From: Eudorina sp. 2006-703-Eu-15
Lineage: Eukaryota > Chlorophyta > Chlorophyceae > Chlamydomonadales > Volvocaceae
Direction: 5' to 3'
Assembly: GCA_003117195.1 (NCBI GenBank)
Contig: BDSI01000105.1
Location: 1-64,000 of the forward strand
DNA: 64,000 nucleotides
Program-made: the position numbers and the translations under genes
Notes under the pieces: model-generated
What the model was told of the DNA's origin: nothing
The model's input: the letters and a program-made list of their open reading frames with translations, nothing else
Databases searched by the model: none
Shown: piece by piece, positions 36,901 through 47,645 of the stretch
How positions within the stretch are numbered: position 1 is the first letter of the stretch
Layout: each line of letters opens with the position of its first letter

Positions 36901-39791
36901 TGCGGCTCGCCCCAGCGGGGGGACCGCTTGGCGCCGATCTGTGGGCGGGGCGGGGCGGGGAGGGGACGGCGGCAAGGCGGGGGTTGAGAGCCTTGAGACG
37001 GAGGGAGGGACGGAAAGGTGGCACCGTATCAGCATGGCCATATCTATATTCCCGGGACGCCTCTAAGCGCCCGCCCCGCAGCGCGCCGCTGCGGAGGGGA
37101 CCCGCAGCAGCGGCAGAACCCTACGCCGCAGCAGCCGTCCATCCTGCATTCCTGCCGCTGCTGCCAACTCACCTCGATGAAATCGACGCAGCGCGTGCTG
37201 CGCTCGTGCAGCGGGGTGTTGGCCAGGTCAATTGCCATGGCGGGGATCTGCGGGTCGGGTGGTCACGTGGGGTGGTCAGGTGGGGTGGTCAGGTGGGGTG
37301 ACAGTGGCGTAGCGGGCCGCACCCGCGGGTGGAGCAAGCGGGTCAGGCAAGCGAGTGGCGGAGGGCGGGACGGCGAATCGGGCGGGGCGCACAGAGAATA
37401 ACCTGAATATGCCAGCGGGGCCGAGGACGTCGTGTCTTCCTGCAGGCCGATTCCTTGGTAGCCTAGGCCTAGGAGGGGGCCCTCCGTCCGTCCCCCACCG
37501 AGAGGGGGCCCTGATCCCCTTTTAACCAGAGAGTCCCCGGGAGGCCCGGGAGGGCCCCCTCCCCCCGATCACCTTGCGCGCCGGGTCCAGCGCTGTGTGC
37601 ATGTCCGCCAGCATCTCCCGGACCTCGGACACCGGGGTGGGGGAGGAGCTCTTGATGTTGAGCAGCAGCAGCGGGGACACCTGGAGCCGAGGGGAGGGGG
37701 GAGGGGGCAACACACACAAGGACTTCAGGAGGTTGAACAGCGGACTGCGAGGCGCAGACCGCCCGGGATGGGCTTCCGCCCAATCCCTTGAGGGGGCACA
37801 GCTGTCACCGATCCTCAGGGATCGGGCGCGCGCCCTTGGTTGAGAGCGAGGGGACAGAGGCCCCTTTCGCCCCTTTCCCCCGTATCCGGGGGAGAGTGCT
37901 TCGGCGGTCTCCCGTATGGGGCGGGTTAGCGCCCCCGGCCAGCGTCGGCCCGGCAGATATGTAACGATTCACACACACACACACACACACATGCGTTGCA
38001 CCACATGTGACTACTAGGGCACATCCCCTGGCGCCGTCAGGAACGTTGACTGCGTTTAGCGGGAAGCCTGCCCGAACCACCCGAACCAAAGTGTGTGACA
38101 GCACGCCTGGGGAGCTGTGAGCTATGCTATGCAGCTATGCATGATATACCCACATGGACCCGCGGTTCGGCCGGCACCACATCCACGCGGCACCTCCCCT
38201 CCCCCGGACGTTTGCTCTGGCAGCAGCGCACTTTGATAATGTCTACCAATTTCCTGTATCCCCTCACCCTTCACCCCTCCCCCGCCGACTCACCCCGTAC
38301 TGGGCCGCCTGGTCGACCACCTGACGCTCCCTGGAGAAGTGGTCGTGGGGGCTGAAGTCGGGCTGGGACCTGGGGGAGGCGGGGGGGAGGGAGGGAGGAT
38401 ACAGGGGTGAGTGGGTGCCCCAGTCAGGACATCCCCAAGACATCCCCAGGACATTGGACCCGACAAATCCGCGGCCCGCTACCCACATCCAGACACCCCA
38501 GCCCCCACCATCGTGCTGGTTATCGGCCCCTCTTTGCCACCGCTCTCTCACCCTTCCGCCCACCCACCTGGCCCTGCTGAGGCTGTCCGTGTCCACCACC
38601 ACCACCGCCACGTCGCACTCCTTGAGGCAGTTGAGGCTCTTGCGCCGCATCTTCTCTCCCAGGTCCCCTGGATGAGGATAGCAGCAGCAGACACGGCAGA
38701 CGGCACCCGGCCCTCAGCGCGGCGCGAGAGCCCCCCCAGGGGGCCTACCTACGGTACAAGCGGCGGGCCCTCCAAGGTCCTGGTCTAGATGCCAGTTGAA
38801 CCCCACAAACTTCCACACCGCAAGACGGCGCCCCTTGGTGCCTAGGACAATGTGGACACAAGGTTGGTTGGTTGGTTGGTCCAAGAGGCGTCAGTCTTGG
38901 CGTGTCGACATTGACAGCCCCAGAGCGCGCAGCTGCGGGGTCGCGGAGGGGGAAGTAAATTGACCCACCCTCCTCGTCCAGCCCCGCCGTGTCCAGCAGC
39001 TTGGCGGGCCCCAGGTCGCTCAGCTCCAGCAGCACGGTCTTGATCTCCGCGGCGTGGTGGTGGGTGCCGTGGGTGGAGTCGTCATCGTGGTGGGCGAGCG
39101 CGTTGACCAGGCTGGACTTGCCTGGACGACGGAGGAGTGCAGCCGGAAGGGGAGGGGGGGCGGGGAGGAGAGCAGCGGGCGGGGTGGAGTGCAGCGGGAA
39201 CGATGAGGGTGAGGGATGGGCGGCCGAGGGGTGCAGTTACTGCACACGGTAAGGTACGGCGGGGAGAGGGTGATGGGGGGCTGTAAGGATGCAGCAGCCG
39301 CCAGCCGATTCGTTCCAGGTCGCTGACCGTTTCGTTGTACGGCGACCCGGAGGCCGGATGTGCAATGGCGCAAGGGCCGCATCTTGACAGTCAGGCGGGC
39401 AGGAGGCGGCACCCCAATCCGAGCCTCAAGTGCTACCTACCCGAATCGATGATGCCGAATACTCCAATGTTGAGTCGGGGCACGCCCGTGGTGATGCTGC
39501 TCTGTTTGTCGCCAGCAGCTGGCCCGGGCGCAGACGACGGGGGTGCCGATGCCGAGCAATGGACCCTGAAATTATTACCTGCAGAGCGGAATTCTTGTTT
39601 TAACGAATACCATATTGGCAATTGGATACATTCATCATCAGCTTACGTTCACCAGGAACGCGCGGAGGTGTTGACGGAGTTGCGGAACGAATTGGGCGAC
39701 ATAGCACCGGAACAAGCCGCGAGCGACTGGTCCACCCAGCTGATTGGCTCACACGTTCTCCTAGGCGATAGCTTCTCAAGGATTTCTGCAT
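33958..39791 (-). CDS. HYDF: [FeFe]-hydrogenase maturase HydF (stand-alone GTPase/scaffold)
   Basis: HydF carries the di-iron precursor of the H-cluster and delivers it to HYDA. Twelve exons (gene order): 39647-39791, 39441-39578, 38969-39121, 38568-38667, 38294-38369, 37573-37680, 37173-37247, 36612-36938, 35697-35927, 35085-35151, 34563-34636, 33958-34170; 1707 bp, 568 aa. An Arg/Ser-rich presequence (about 1-60) precedes the GTPase domain: P-loop GIIDSGKSS at 90-98 and DTAG at 138-141. The C-terminal cluster domain has IHCGGCM with His 488, Cys 489 and Cys 492. The canonical Cys-x-His is CTR at 435-437, with a CEH at 444-446. In C. reinhardtii HydF is the C-terminal half of a HydE-HydF fusion; no HydE sequence was found upstream. 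The first exon is the least certain: ATG 39791 with donor GTAAGC was chosen because it keeps frame and gives a transit-like peptide. Confidence 0.9.
35183..35214 (-). repeat. Introner-like motif, copy 8 (HYDF intron)
   Basis: TATAGGAAGTTGGTAGACAT on the + strand. In HYDF sense it is the reverse complement, about 32 nt before the 3' splice site of exon 10. Confidence 0.75.
37717..37980 (-). repeat. Dispersed ~264-bp repeat, copy B (HYDF intron)
   Basis: Reverse complement of the copy at 21424-21687, with only scattered differences over the whole length. It lies inside the HYDF intron between exons 5 and 6 and ends in a CA run. Confidence 0.88.
38211..38266 (+). repeat. Introner-like motif, copy 9 (HYDF intron)
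   Basis: Extended form: GCTCTGGCAGC, GCGCACTTTGATAATGTC, TACCAATTTCCTGTATCCCC on the + strand. In HYDF sense it is the reverse complement, about 28 nt after the 5' splice site of exon 5. Confidence 0.8.
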
Positions 39792-42658
39792 GACCGACGG
39801 CGAAGGCTGCTGAAGCAGTAAAAACCTTTGGGACACCCTTCCGAGTCAACTGAAGTCGTGACCAGTATGAAGCTTAGATCCGCTTATCGATGCAAATGTG
39901 TAACCTTTCGTGATGAAGCCAAACTTAGCGTCGTCTCTCTGAACTTGCACTCAAATGGCATCCGTAAGAATCCCCGGAAGTACGGACAGCTCCGGAAGCG
40001 CAACAGTACAAAGGACAACTAAATCACCAAGTTTTGAGTCTTGCACGCAAACAAAAAATAATTACCCGTCCTGTTTGTCGGGAAGGTCTCGTTCTGCACC
40101 CTACCGATACATCCATACACCCCCTGGTACCACGCTCGGCCAGGAGGGCTTGCGAGGCCACTGCCAGATCGTTCCCATGTTTATTGCTCGATTGTATATA
40201 GCATCACAAGTTTATTATAGATGGCACTGCACGGTTTTCTTCTCACTTCATCGGCCGCAGCCGGTCTCGGCGAGAAGTCTCTTCAGGGTTTCATGACATA
40301 ATTATGTGCAGAAAAGGGTTTCTTGCTTTGAATATTCACATATAGTATAAACATTACAGCCGATAGCACAGAAATTGGTTTGGTTTTGAGGCTCGTTAAC
40401 AAGATACGCCGTTTACACTTCTGCGGCGCCACTATTCCTAATGATCAACACTGAAGGTCGTTCTGTCATCGTTTATTGTGTGCCTTTCCGATTTATAATG
40501 TGCAGCACAAATCTCATTATTTGATGCTGCACGATCGAGTCATCGTCACCGCCGTTTGTGAACATCACCGCAAGACGCGCTTCAGAATGTATGCGCAAGG
40601 ATGCCTTACGGCCACGCCTTCCGAAGAGATTAAGCGGAGCCGGCGGAGCGCTCATCCCAAAGTGCCAGGCCTTTTCGACACCGTGCAACAGCCTGCAGAG
40701 ACAAAACCACACACGAGATCGTAAACGTTTGAACCAACGCGCTCTGTGGCATCACCAAACTTGTGGAAGAATACAACACAAGGCGATGACGACAGGGCGC
40801 GTATCCATCCGCGTGGGTTTACTTACAGGCATTGGATGCGGTCTCGAGTCCATAGGAGGCTGCGCATCAGGCGCATCCGGGCACAATCAAAGAACCAGCA
40901 ATCTTAATTCAATACCAGTCAATACAGGGTGTCAACGCTGATGGACGGGCATCAACCCGCCGAAGCACACTACCGCCTACGTGACGCCCACCACTACCAC
41001 GTGGATCCGGTACTCGACCAGTCATTCAGGTCACCATGTGCCCTTCTCGACCCGTCCGATAGCTTGTTGGCCTTAAGACCTGGTGCGAGGCGGCTTCAGC
41101 TGTCAGCAACTCCCCCAAGTTGGATTCCTGGCAGCCCAAGAGTCGTTCAAGTCGCGCTATTGACTGAATGATGGCGGCCATTCACAGACTTCGCGGCGGA
41201 CACAAGCTCGTGCCCCATCCCTGGCAAGGGGAGCCGGGGAGCATCCGGACACCAGCCGACCCTCGCCCCGCCCCAACACCCCGAAAGCGATTGACGACCA
41301 AAAACGCCGACGTCCCGCATGGACCAGCCGTGTAGTTCCGTGACGCAGTAAATCCGGGCTTGAAGGACGTAGTACAACCCAGCCATGAAGGACGTACAAC
41401 CCCTACGCAACAACCCCCGGAAGCCAACAAACCCATGCGAACTAAGCCAGGTTGAACTGGTTGTGTGTTCCAGGCCAGCGCATTGGGGCAATGACCATTA
41501 CCAGCAGCCATACCGACGAGAGACCACCCCAGCTCGTGTTGTCCGGCGGTGGTCGACGGTGCAAGTGCTGATGCCTTGCCTCGCCTCGCCGATACCTGCA
41601 ACCGACAACCGCCAACCGACGACGCGCTCACGCGCGCGAGGCCCCCCAACAGCCCTGCAGTTCATTATCAGGACTCCTGTTTCAGTACTCCAGCTAAAGA
41701 ATCAACTGTCTTGCTCCAATCTCTTCTGTATGTGAGCGCCAGAATGGCTCAGACCCACCACCGTGCACCCAGATGGAGATTGAAACAAGCCCTAATCAAG
41801 CGTCGTTCGGGAGATATTCGTACAAAAACACGAAAAATCTTATATATACCTACGCAGATCTCTTTCCCCCCGAGCGGAACTCTGCTGGCCACTCGGGCGG
41901 GCGGGTTCGGGAATCAGTTCGGCAGCCGGGTGCGCAGCAGGCCAACCCTGGGCTGGCGCACCACCGGCCCGGCTACCAACCGCCAGCGGATGAGCCATCA
42001 CCACTTTGGTAACCAAAGCACGACATGGCCAAATCAACAAGCCGCACAACATCTCTCCCCGGCATATTCAGACATAAGCGAAAATATTTCTCCTAGTCAA
42101 GGCCCACTCTGAGAAAAATGTTTGTGTCGTGATTATTCGATGCGCCAAAGGTGTGGTGGCGCCGTCGGAATGCGAGGGGACCGATGAGTCTTCCCGCTCG
42201 GCCGCGGTACGGCAATTCACCACACGGAGCTGTGGGCCAAAACGGGGCTCTAGTGTAGCCCGGGCGGGACCCACCAACCCCTATCCACCCACCCCCACAC
42301 ACACGACCACCCACACGCCAACCCACTGCCCACAATCTTGAGTCTCTTCTTTGCCAAGCTCCCACATCTGACAGCCAAGATCCCATTCTGGTTGAGCGCC
42401 GTGGTCGGACCCCTAGATCCTCGACACCGCTCGCCGTACCGCACATCCCCTCATATCCCCCTGTTCCTCAGACCCTGTTCCAAACCCCTCCCCACCGAGT
42501 TACGAGGTTAGGGGCGATCGCCCTTCTCCATACCTCTTCTTCTTCATATATCTCAGCAGCCGCGCAACCCTCTTTAAACAGGCGCCCTGAAGAAGCGCAC
42601 CCCCTTTTGCGGTTTTCCGGCGTTTCGGCGACCAAAGCTATACATACATGACAAAAGC
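39792..42658. promoter_or_regulatory. HYDF upstream / HYDG 3' intergenic region
   Basis: The first ~700 bp upstream of HYDF are AT-rich and contain GTAC at 39980, 40006 and 40127, a plausible promoter. The rest (to 42658) runs into the HYDG 3' end. I searched it on the minus strand for HydE motifs (radical-SAM CX3CX2C with a following YCG context) and saw none. No other gene was recognised. Confidence 0.5.
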
Positions 42659-45600
42659 TTAGATGTACACGTCGTGCTCGCCCTCCTTGACCAGTTTCAT
42701 CTTGTGCTCCAGTCGGTGGCGCGCCCCCTTGCTCAGCGGCTCGCTGGCCTCCGGCCCCATCTCCCGCGCAATCACCTCCTCGCCCTTGCGCCGCAGGTCC
42801 GCGTCCGCGTAGTCCTGCAGGTACTCCTGCAGCGTGAGCAGGCTGTTGGGGTGGCAAAAGTCGTGGATGTCGCCCGCCTTGCAGATCTTCATGAAATCCT
42901 CGCCGGTGCGGCCCTGCCGGTAGCAGGCCGTGCACCAGGACGGCACGTAGCCCTCCGCCATGAGCCAGTCCACGATCTCGTTGGTGGGGCGGTGGTCCAT
43001 GAGGCTGAACTGCCCGGCCAGCTTGGACAGGTTGGCCTCCGTGTTGGCCGTGTGGTCCTTGTGGTAGGCGCCCACATCGGTGCGGGAGCCGGCGGACATC
43101 TGGCTCATGCCGCACTTGAGCAGCGCGGACCGCATCTCGGGGGTCTCGCGGGTCGACAGGATCATGCCCGTGTAGGGCACCTGTGGTTGGGGTGTTGGTA
43201 AGGTGTTGGGCGTTGGTCAAGGGTTCGCAAAAGTATGTGCAAACCACACACACACACACATCAGGACTTCGCTTCTCGCTGCTCAGTTTTCGCACAACCA
43301 CCGCACACCGGACCGCGCACACGCACACACCGGACAGCGCCCCACCATCGACTCCCCCTTTCGAACCCGCCCCCCTTCCAAACCCGCACCCGACAAGAGC
43401 AGGCGCTCCCCCGGCACACGCCGGCACACCGCGCAGGGGGCGCCCCCCTTCCTACCCAACCCCCACCCCACCCTTCAACCCCCCCCCACCCCGCACCCCC
43501 ACTACACCGAGGAGGACGTCCCTCGAAGCGCCCACCCACCCACCCACCCTCCCTCCCTCCCACCCACTCACCGCGATGCGGATGACGGCCACCAGCTTCT
43601 TAAACGCCGCGTCGTCGACCGGGTACGGCGGCGCGATCGACAGCTCCGAGCCGTCGGCGGGGCGCATCCGCGGCACCGAGATGGTGTGGGGGCCCGCGTT
43701 GTAGTGCCGCTCCAGGTGCTCCGCGTGCATCAGCATGGCGCACACCTCGTAGCGGTAGTCGAACAGCCCAAACAGAGCGCCGATGCCGACATCGTCCAGC
43801 CCCGCGCGCATGGCGCGGTCCTGGGTGAGCACGCGGAAGTCGAAGTCCGACTTGGGGCCGCTGGGGTGCATCGTCTGGAAGGTCTTGCGGTGGTACGTCT
43901 CCTGGAAGAGCACAAAGGTGCCCACCTGCGGGGACGGGGGGGTGCGGCGATGCGGCGATGCGTTGGGAGGGGTGCGTTGGCAGCTCGGTGTGTGGAGGCT
44001 TAAGTATCAACGAGGGAGGGTAAGTACGGCGGTGGCTCCCCGAATCCTCGCGGCGGCACCCCGCTGACCTCCTTCATCCTCCCCCCCACCGGGCCCCCCG
44101 CCCCCCGGCCGGCCCCCCCCCCGGCCCCTCGGGCGGCCTCACCTTGTCCGTCTCCTTGAGTCGGCGCATGTCCGACACACTGAGCGGCGGGATCTCCACA
44201 TTGATGCGGCGGATGGAGCCGAAGGGCTCGGTGTGCACCGACCCGATCACGTCCACGGCCTGGAGGGGGAAGGTTCAGAACACGTCAACACCTGTCAGAC
44301 GGGAAGTAGTGAAGCACGGCGACGGCGGGGGAGGTCCAGGGAAGAATGGAAGGCGGACTATAAACCGCGGCGCGACCCACGGGTCAAGCAGTCAACCTCG
44401 GGGCCCCCGCTCCCTCCCGCCCCCGGACATCAGCCTTGACGCCCTCTCACCGCAAACCCAAATCCGCACACGGCCACACGACTGTGCCGCATGCGCATGC
44501 TCTCGCCCCCCCCACACACACATACGCCGGATCTCCCTCCCAGGAGTCTAAGAAAACCCCCAAGGCTCGAGCAGCGCAACACGTCCACCCCGCTCCCCAG
44601 CTCCCAGCCACACACACACACACATACGCACACACCGCCGCCCCTTCAGCCACCTACGTGCAGGAACTGTTCGAACGAGTACTTGGGGCTCTCCCCGGTG
44701 AGGGCGAGGATGCGACGGTGGCCCTGCAGCTGCAGCGCCGCCACCTCCTCTCGCAGGTCGTCGTCCGTCAGCACGGACCGCTGATCGGGAGGGAAGGGTG
44801 AGAGGGGTGAGAGGGGTGAGAGGGCAGACGGTGTGAGACCAGTTCTACCAACCAACCCACCAACCCTGAGCAACGGACAACGACCCCGCGACAGCCTTCT
44901 CAAGCCACCGCAAATGCCCATCCACCCATATTTGCACCCGCAGCAACGACATTATCGGAAACTTCCAAAATCGACTTCCGGGCGGCACCACCTCCCCACG
45001 CTTCTTGGCCTGCGCCCTCCCCCTCCATCCCGGGGCCGCTCACCTCCATGCCGGTGTTTCCCGCGCGGAATGCGCAGTAGGTGCACGTGTTCATACAGTG
45101 GTTGGCTGCGGCGGGGGAGGGGCGAGGGATGGGAGGGCAGACTAGTCGATCCACAGCAAAGCACAACAGCTTCTACTGGGTGGCTGGCTGGCTGGGTGGA
45201 CGGGCAGACAGGATGTATGGCGTGACAATAGAGCGGGGGAGGAGATGCAGTAGGGAGGGGGGTTCCTCCCGACTGATCTCACACAGCAGGTTGCATCACG
45301 GCCGCGCGTTCATGCGGTGTACGGCATCCAAAAAGAAAGCCCCGGCTGGCAGCCTCCGCCCCCTTCCCTGCCCTCCCCTCGCAGCTCACCGATGTACAGC
45401 GGTGCGAACAGTACCACACGGTTGCCGTAGATGCGGTTCTTGATGGCGAGCGCCGTATCAAAGATGTCGTTCATCTGACGGACGGGGGGTGGGGGTGGGG
45501 TACAGGAAAATTGGTAGACATATTCAAACTGGTGGGTGGGGGGGTTGGGACGGCGCGCACGACATCCCCTCTGTCGGTCCCGGTCATCCCTACGTCCAGG

Positions 45601-46126
45601 GCTCTCTCCAGTCAGTCGCACCCCCCGTCCGACCGACCGACTGCCGGCCGAAACCTCTCAGGGTGACTCCCCGCAGGGACCACCCACCTCGCCGGGTCGC
45701 CCGAGCCCCCGCACCACCGCCCTCCTCCTCGCACACGCCCTCACCCCTCCCTCCCTCCTCACCCCTCATGTCAATACAGGCACCGAAACCGCAAAAGCGC
45801 ACTGCAAGGGTAACCGCCGCCCTCCCCCCTTTTGATAAACCCTACCCACCCACCCACCCCGCCGCCCCCTCACCAGCTCCACGTTGTTCTCGTCCACGTT
45901 GAGCAGCGTGGCGCACTCCTCCAGGGTGAGGCCCTGAGCGAGGACAGCTCCCGGGGGGGAGGGGGGAAGAGGAGGGGGAAAGAGGGGGGGAAAGGACGAG
46001 GGGGACGTGAGGTGTGTTGGTGTGCGACCTGGGAATACGTGAGTGTTCCTTTGCACCCGTGTGTGTTATGTGCCGTAGCAGACATGGCAGGCGAGCGCTG
46101 GCCCCGCCACCATCACCACGGGACAT

Positions 46127-46181
<55 letters not shown>

Positions 46182-46951
46182 CACACACATACACACACAT
46201 TGACGCTCCGGACATCCTCCTGCACATAGACGCAGCGGTGGCACCCATTCAGCCCTCCCACCTGCACGAACTCCGACGTCTTGCCCACGTTGACGGGCGC
46301 GTGCTCAGTTACGAAGGCCTTCTCCTTGGCTTTCTCCAGGATTTCCCGGACCTGCAGCCAAACGATACTCAAAATGTGGGAAGCGGAACGGGTAGACCGG
46401 GAAGCTTGCCGCAGGGTGGGACTCTGTTCCCTTTTGTGTACGCCACCTAACGGACGGCACCAAAAAGAACTGCAGGTGTGCCGTGATGGATGCATACAAG
46501 AAGAATGACAGTTTATCAATCTTGCAAATTCGTGAGTTTGACTCTTTGCTAAAGTTTTGTGTGTGGCTGGCATGGAGCTCGCGGTCAAGGGCTCACCCGG
46601 GCGGGGTCCTTGGCGTGATCCTTCGTGGTCTCGAGCGCCTTGAAGATTGCTGCCTCGTTAATCCACTCTTTTGGGTCCACATAGCTGCAGAGAGCGAGAG
46701 CGGGTAACAAGTTATGCTTCTCAAACATGTCAGAACCGGGTGTTTTATCATAATCCTCACGTGTGGTGATTTTCAAGCTCAGTGCTCCAAGCGTGCAGGA
46801 TCTTGCTGCCTGGAACGAAATTGGCTATCGTAGAGCACCGCCGTCCCAACTGTGTAATTGTACTTCCGGGACAGGCAGGGGGCGCGTTGTTGACGCGGCG
46901 AAGCGCTGGCGCTGTGTGGCCAAGTGCGCGCTGAGATAATAACGACTGCAT
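42659..46951 (-). CDS. HYDG: [FeFe]-hydrogenase maturase HydG (radical SAM tyrosine lyase)
   Basis: HydG cleaves tyrosine and supplies CO and cyanide for the H-cluster. Ten exons (gene order): 46761-46951, 46597-46684, 46262-46351, 45874-45933, 45390-45474, 45044-45105, 44658-44780, 44143-44259, 43572-43925, 42659-43180; 1692 bp, 563 aa. A presequence of about 60 residues is followed by YVDPKEWINEAAI. The radical-SAM motif CX3CX2C is CMNTCTYC (Cys 175, 179, 182). The C-terminal auxiliary-cluster motif CX2CX22C, which separates HydG from ThiH, is exact: Cys 473, Cys 476 and Cys 499, within WCTACYRQGRTGEDF. The protein ends at a TAA after HDVYI. The ATG at 46951 is the first in frame; the reading frame opens a few codons earlier only at GTG. 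It is tandem with HYDF and HYDA and head to head with the B3 gene. Confidence 0.96.
45498..45532 (-). repeat. Introner-like motif, copy 10 (HYDG intron)
   Basis: TACAGGAAAATTGGTAGACA then TATTCAAACTGG on the + strand. In HYDG sense it is the reverse complement, about 24 nt before the 3' splice site of exon 5. Confidence 0.75.
46127..46200. repeat. CA microsatellite in HYDG intron
   Basis: Long (CA)n with a few interruptions, inside the intron between exons 3 and 4 of HYDG. Confidence 0.95.
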
Positions 46952-47225
46952 GTTTCGGTATGCTGCACGCCGCACGACCTAACGCTGTTGCGTTGCGTTT
47001 CGTAAGCACAATTTGACGGTTGAAGAGAAAGAGAGCTTTAACAACCTTGTAATCGGGAATAGTCTTGATTCGCTGTTCTTGTAAAACATGTTCAATTGTA
47101 GCAAGCAGGCCCGGACCTTAAATTGAAGGACGAATCGTAAACTCCGAGAGCCCTCCCTGGAGCTTGATTACGTACGATACCCATATTCCCTAAGCTGCTC
47201 ACGGCGATTATTTGTATAGAAAGGA

Positions 47226-47645
47226 TCCCCATCATATAACGGGCCTGTATGAAGTGATATGGTATCGTTCTTACGAATTCTACCTGCTGCCCTCTATATC
47301 GCTCGTTCGCTCGCTCAACGCGAAATCAACTTCTCCCGCTGAGTAAACAATCTGGAAGCTAGTTAGCTACAGAAATGTATATGGATAATATGACATTCCG
47401 TCAAAGTTAAGTCGTCATGCATATCGCCCCTGACATGAAACGTCGCGAGTGGCGATTCGCAGACGACTGGACTTTGATGGAACGTTGTTTTCCCTATATT
47501 TATCTGTATCTTACTTGCAGTTTGTCCACTAGCAGCGGGAGAAGGCGTTTTCGCATTGAGCGAGCGAGCGGTATAACGGCTTGCACGTGGAATGCGTAAG
47601 AACGACATCAAGCATACAGGTCCATTAAATGATAATAATATGGGC
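47226..47645. repeat. Long imperfect foldback (MITE or hairpin-RNA precursor candidate)
   Basis: The left arm (about 47226-47420) and right arm (about 47445-47645) are reverse complements with mismatches and small gaps. Matching blocks: CCTGTATG, TCGTTCTTACG, CGCTCGTTCGCTCGCTCAA against its partner, and CTTCTCCCGCTG. Near the centre ATCGCC pairs with GGCGAT around a loop of about 22 nt. The palindrome therefore covers about 420 bp almost without a spacer. No protein is encoded. Confidence 0.75.

Noticed and set aside
39649..39849. Alternative HydF first exon in another frame (splicing TGG to the GTCCATTGC exon)
   Set aside because: The frame opens with a non-ATG codon and uses a weaker GTGAAC donor. 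The chosen frame has an ATG at 39791 and a GTAAGC donor.
39850..42600. Hidden HydE domain upstream of HydF
   Set aside because: No CX3CX2C radical-SAM motif or other HydE-like segment was seen in any minus-strand frame.
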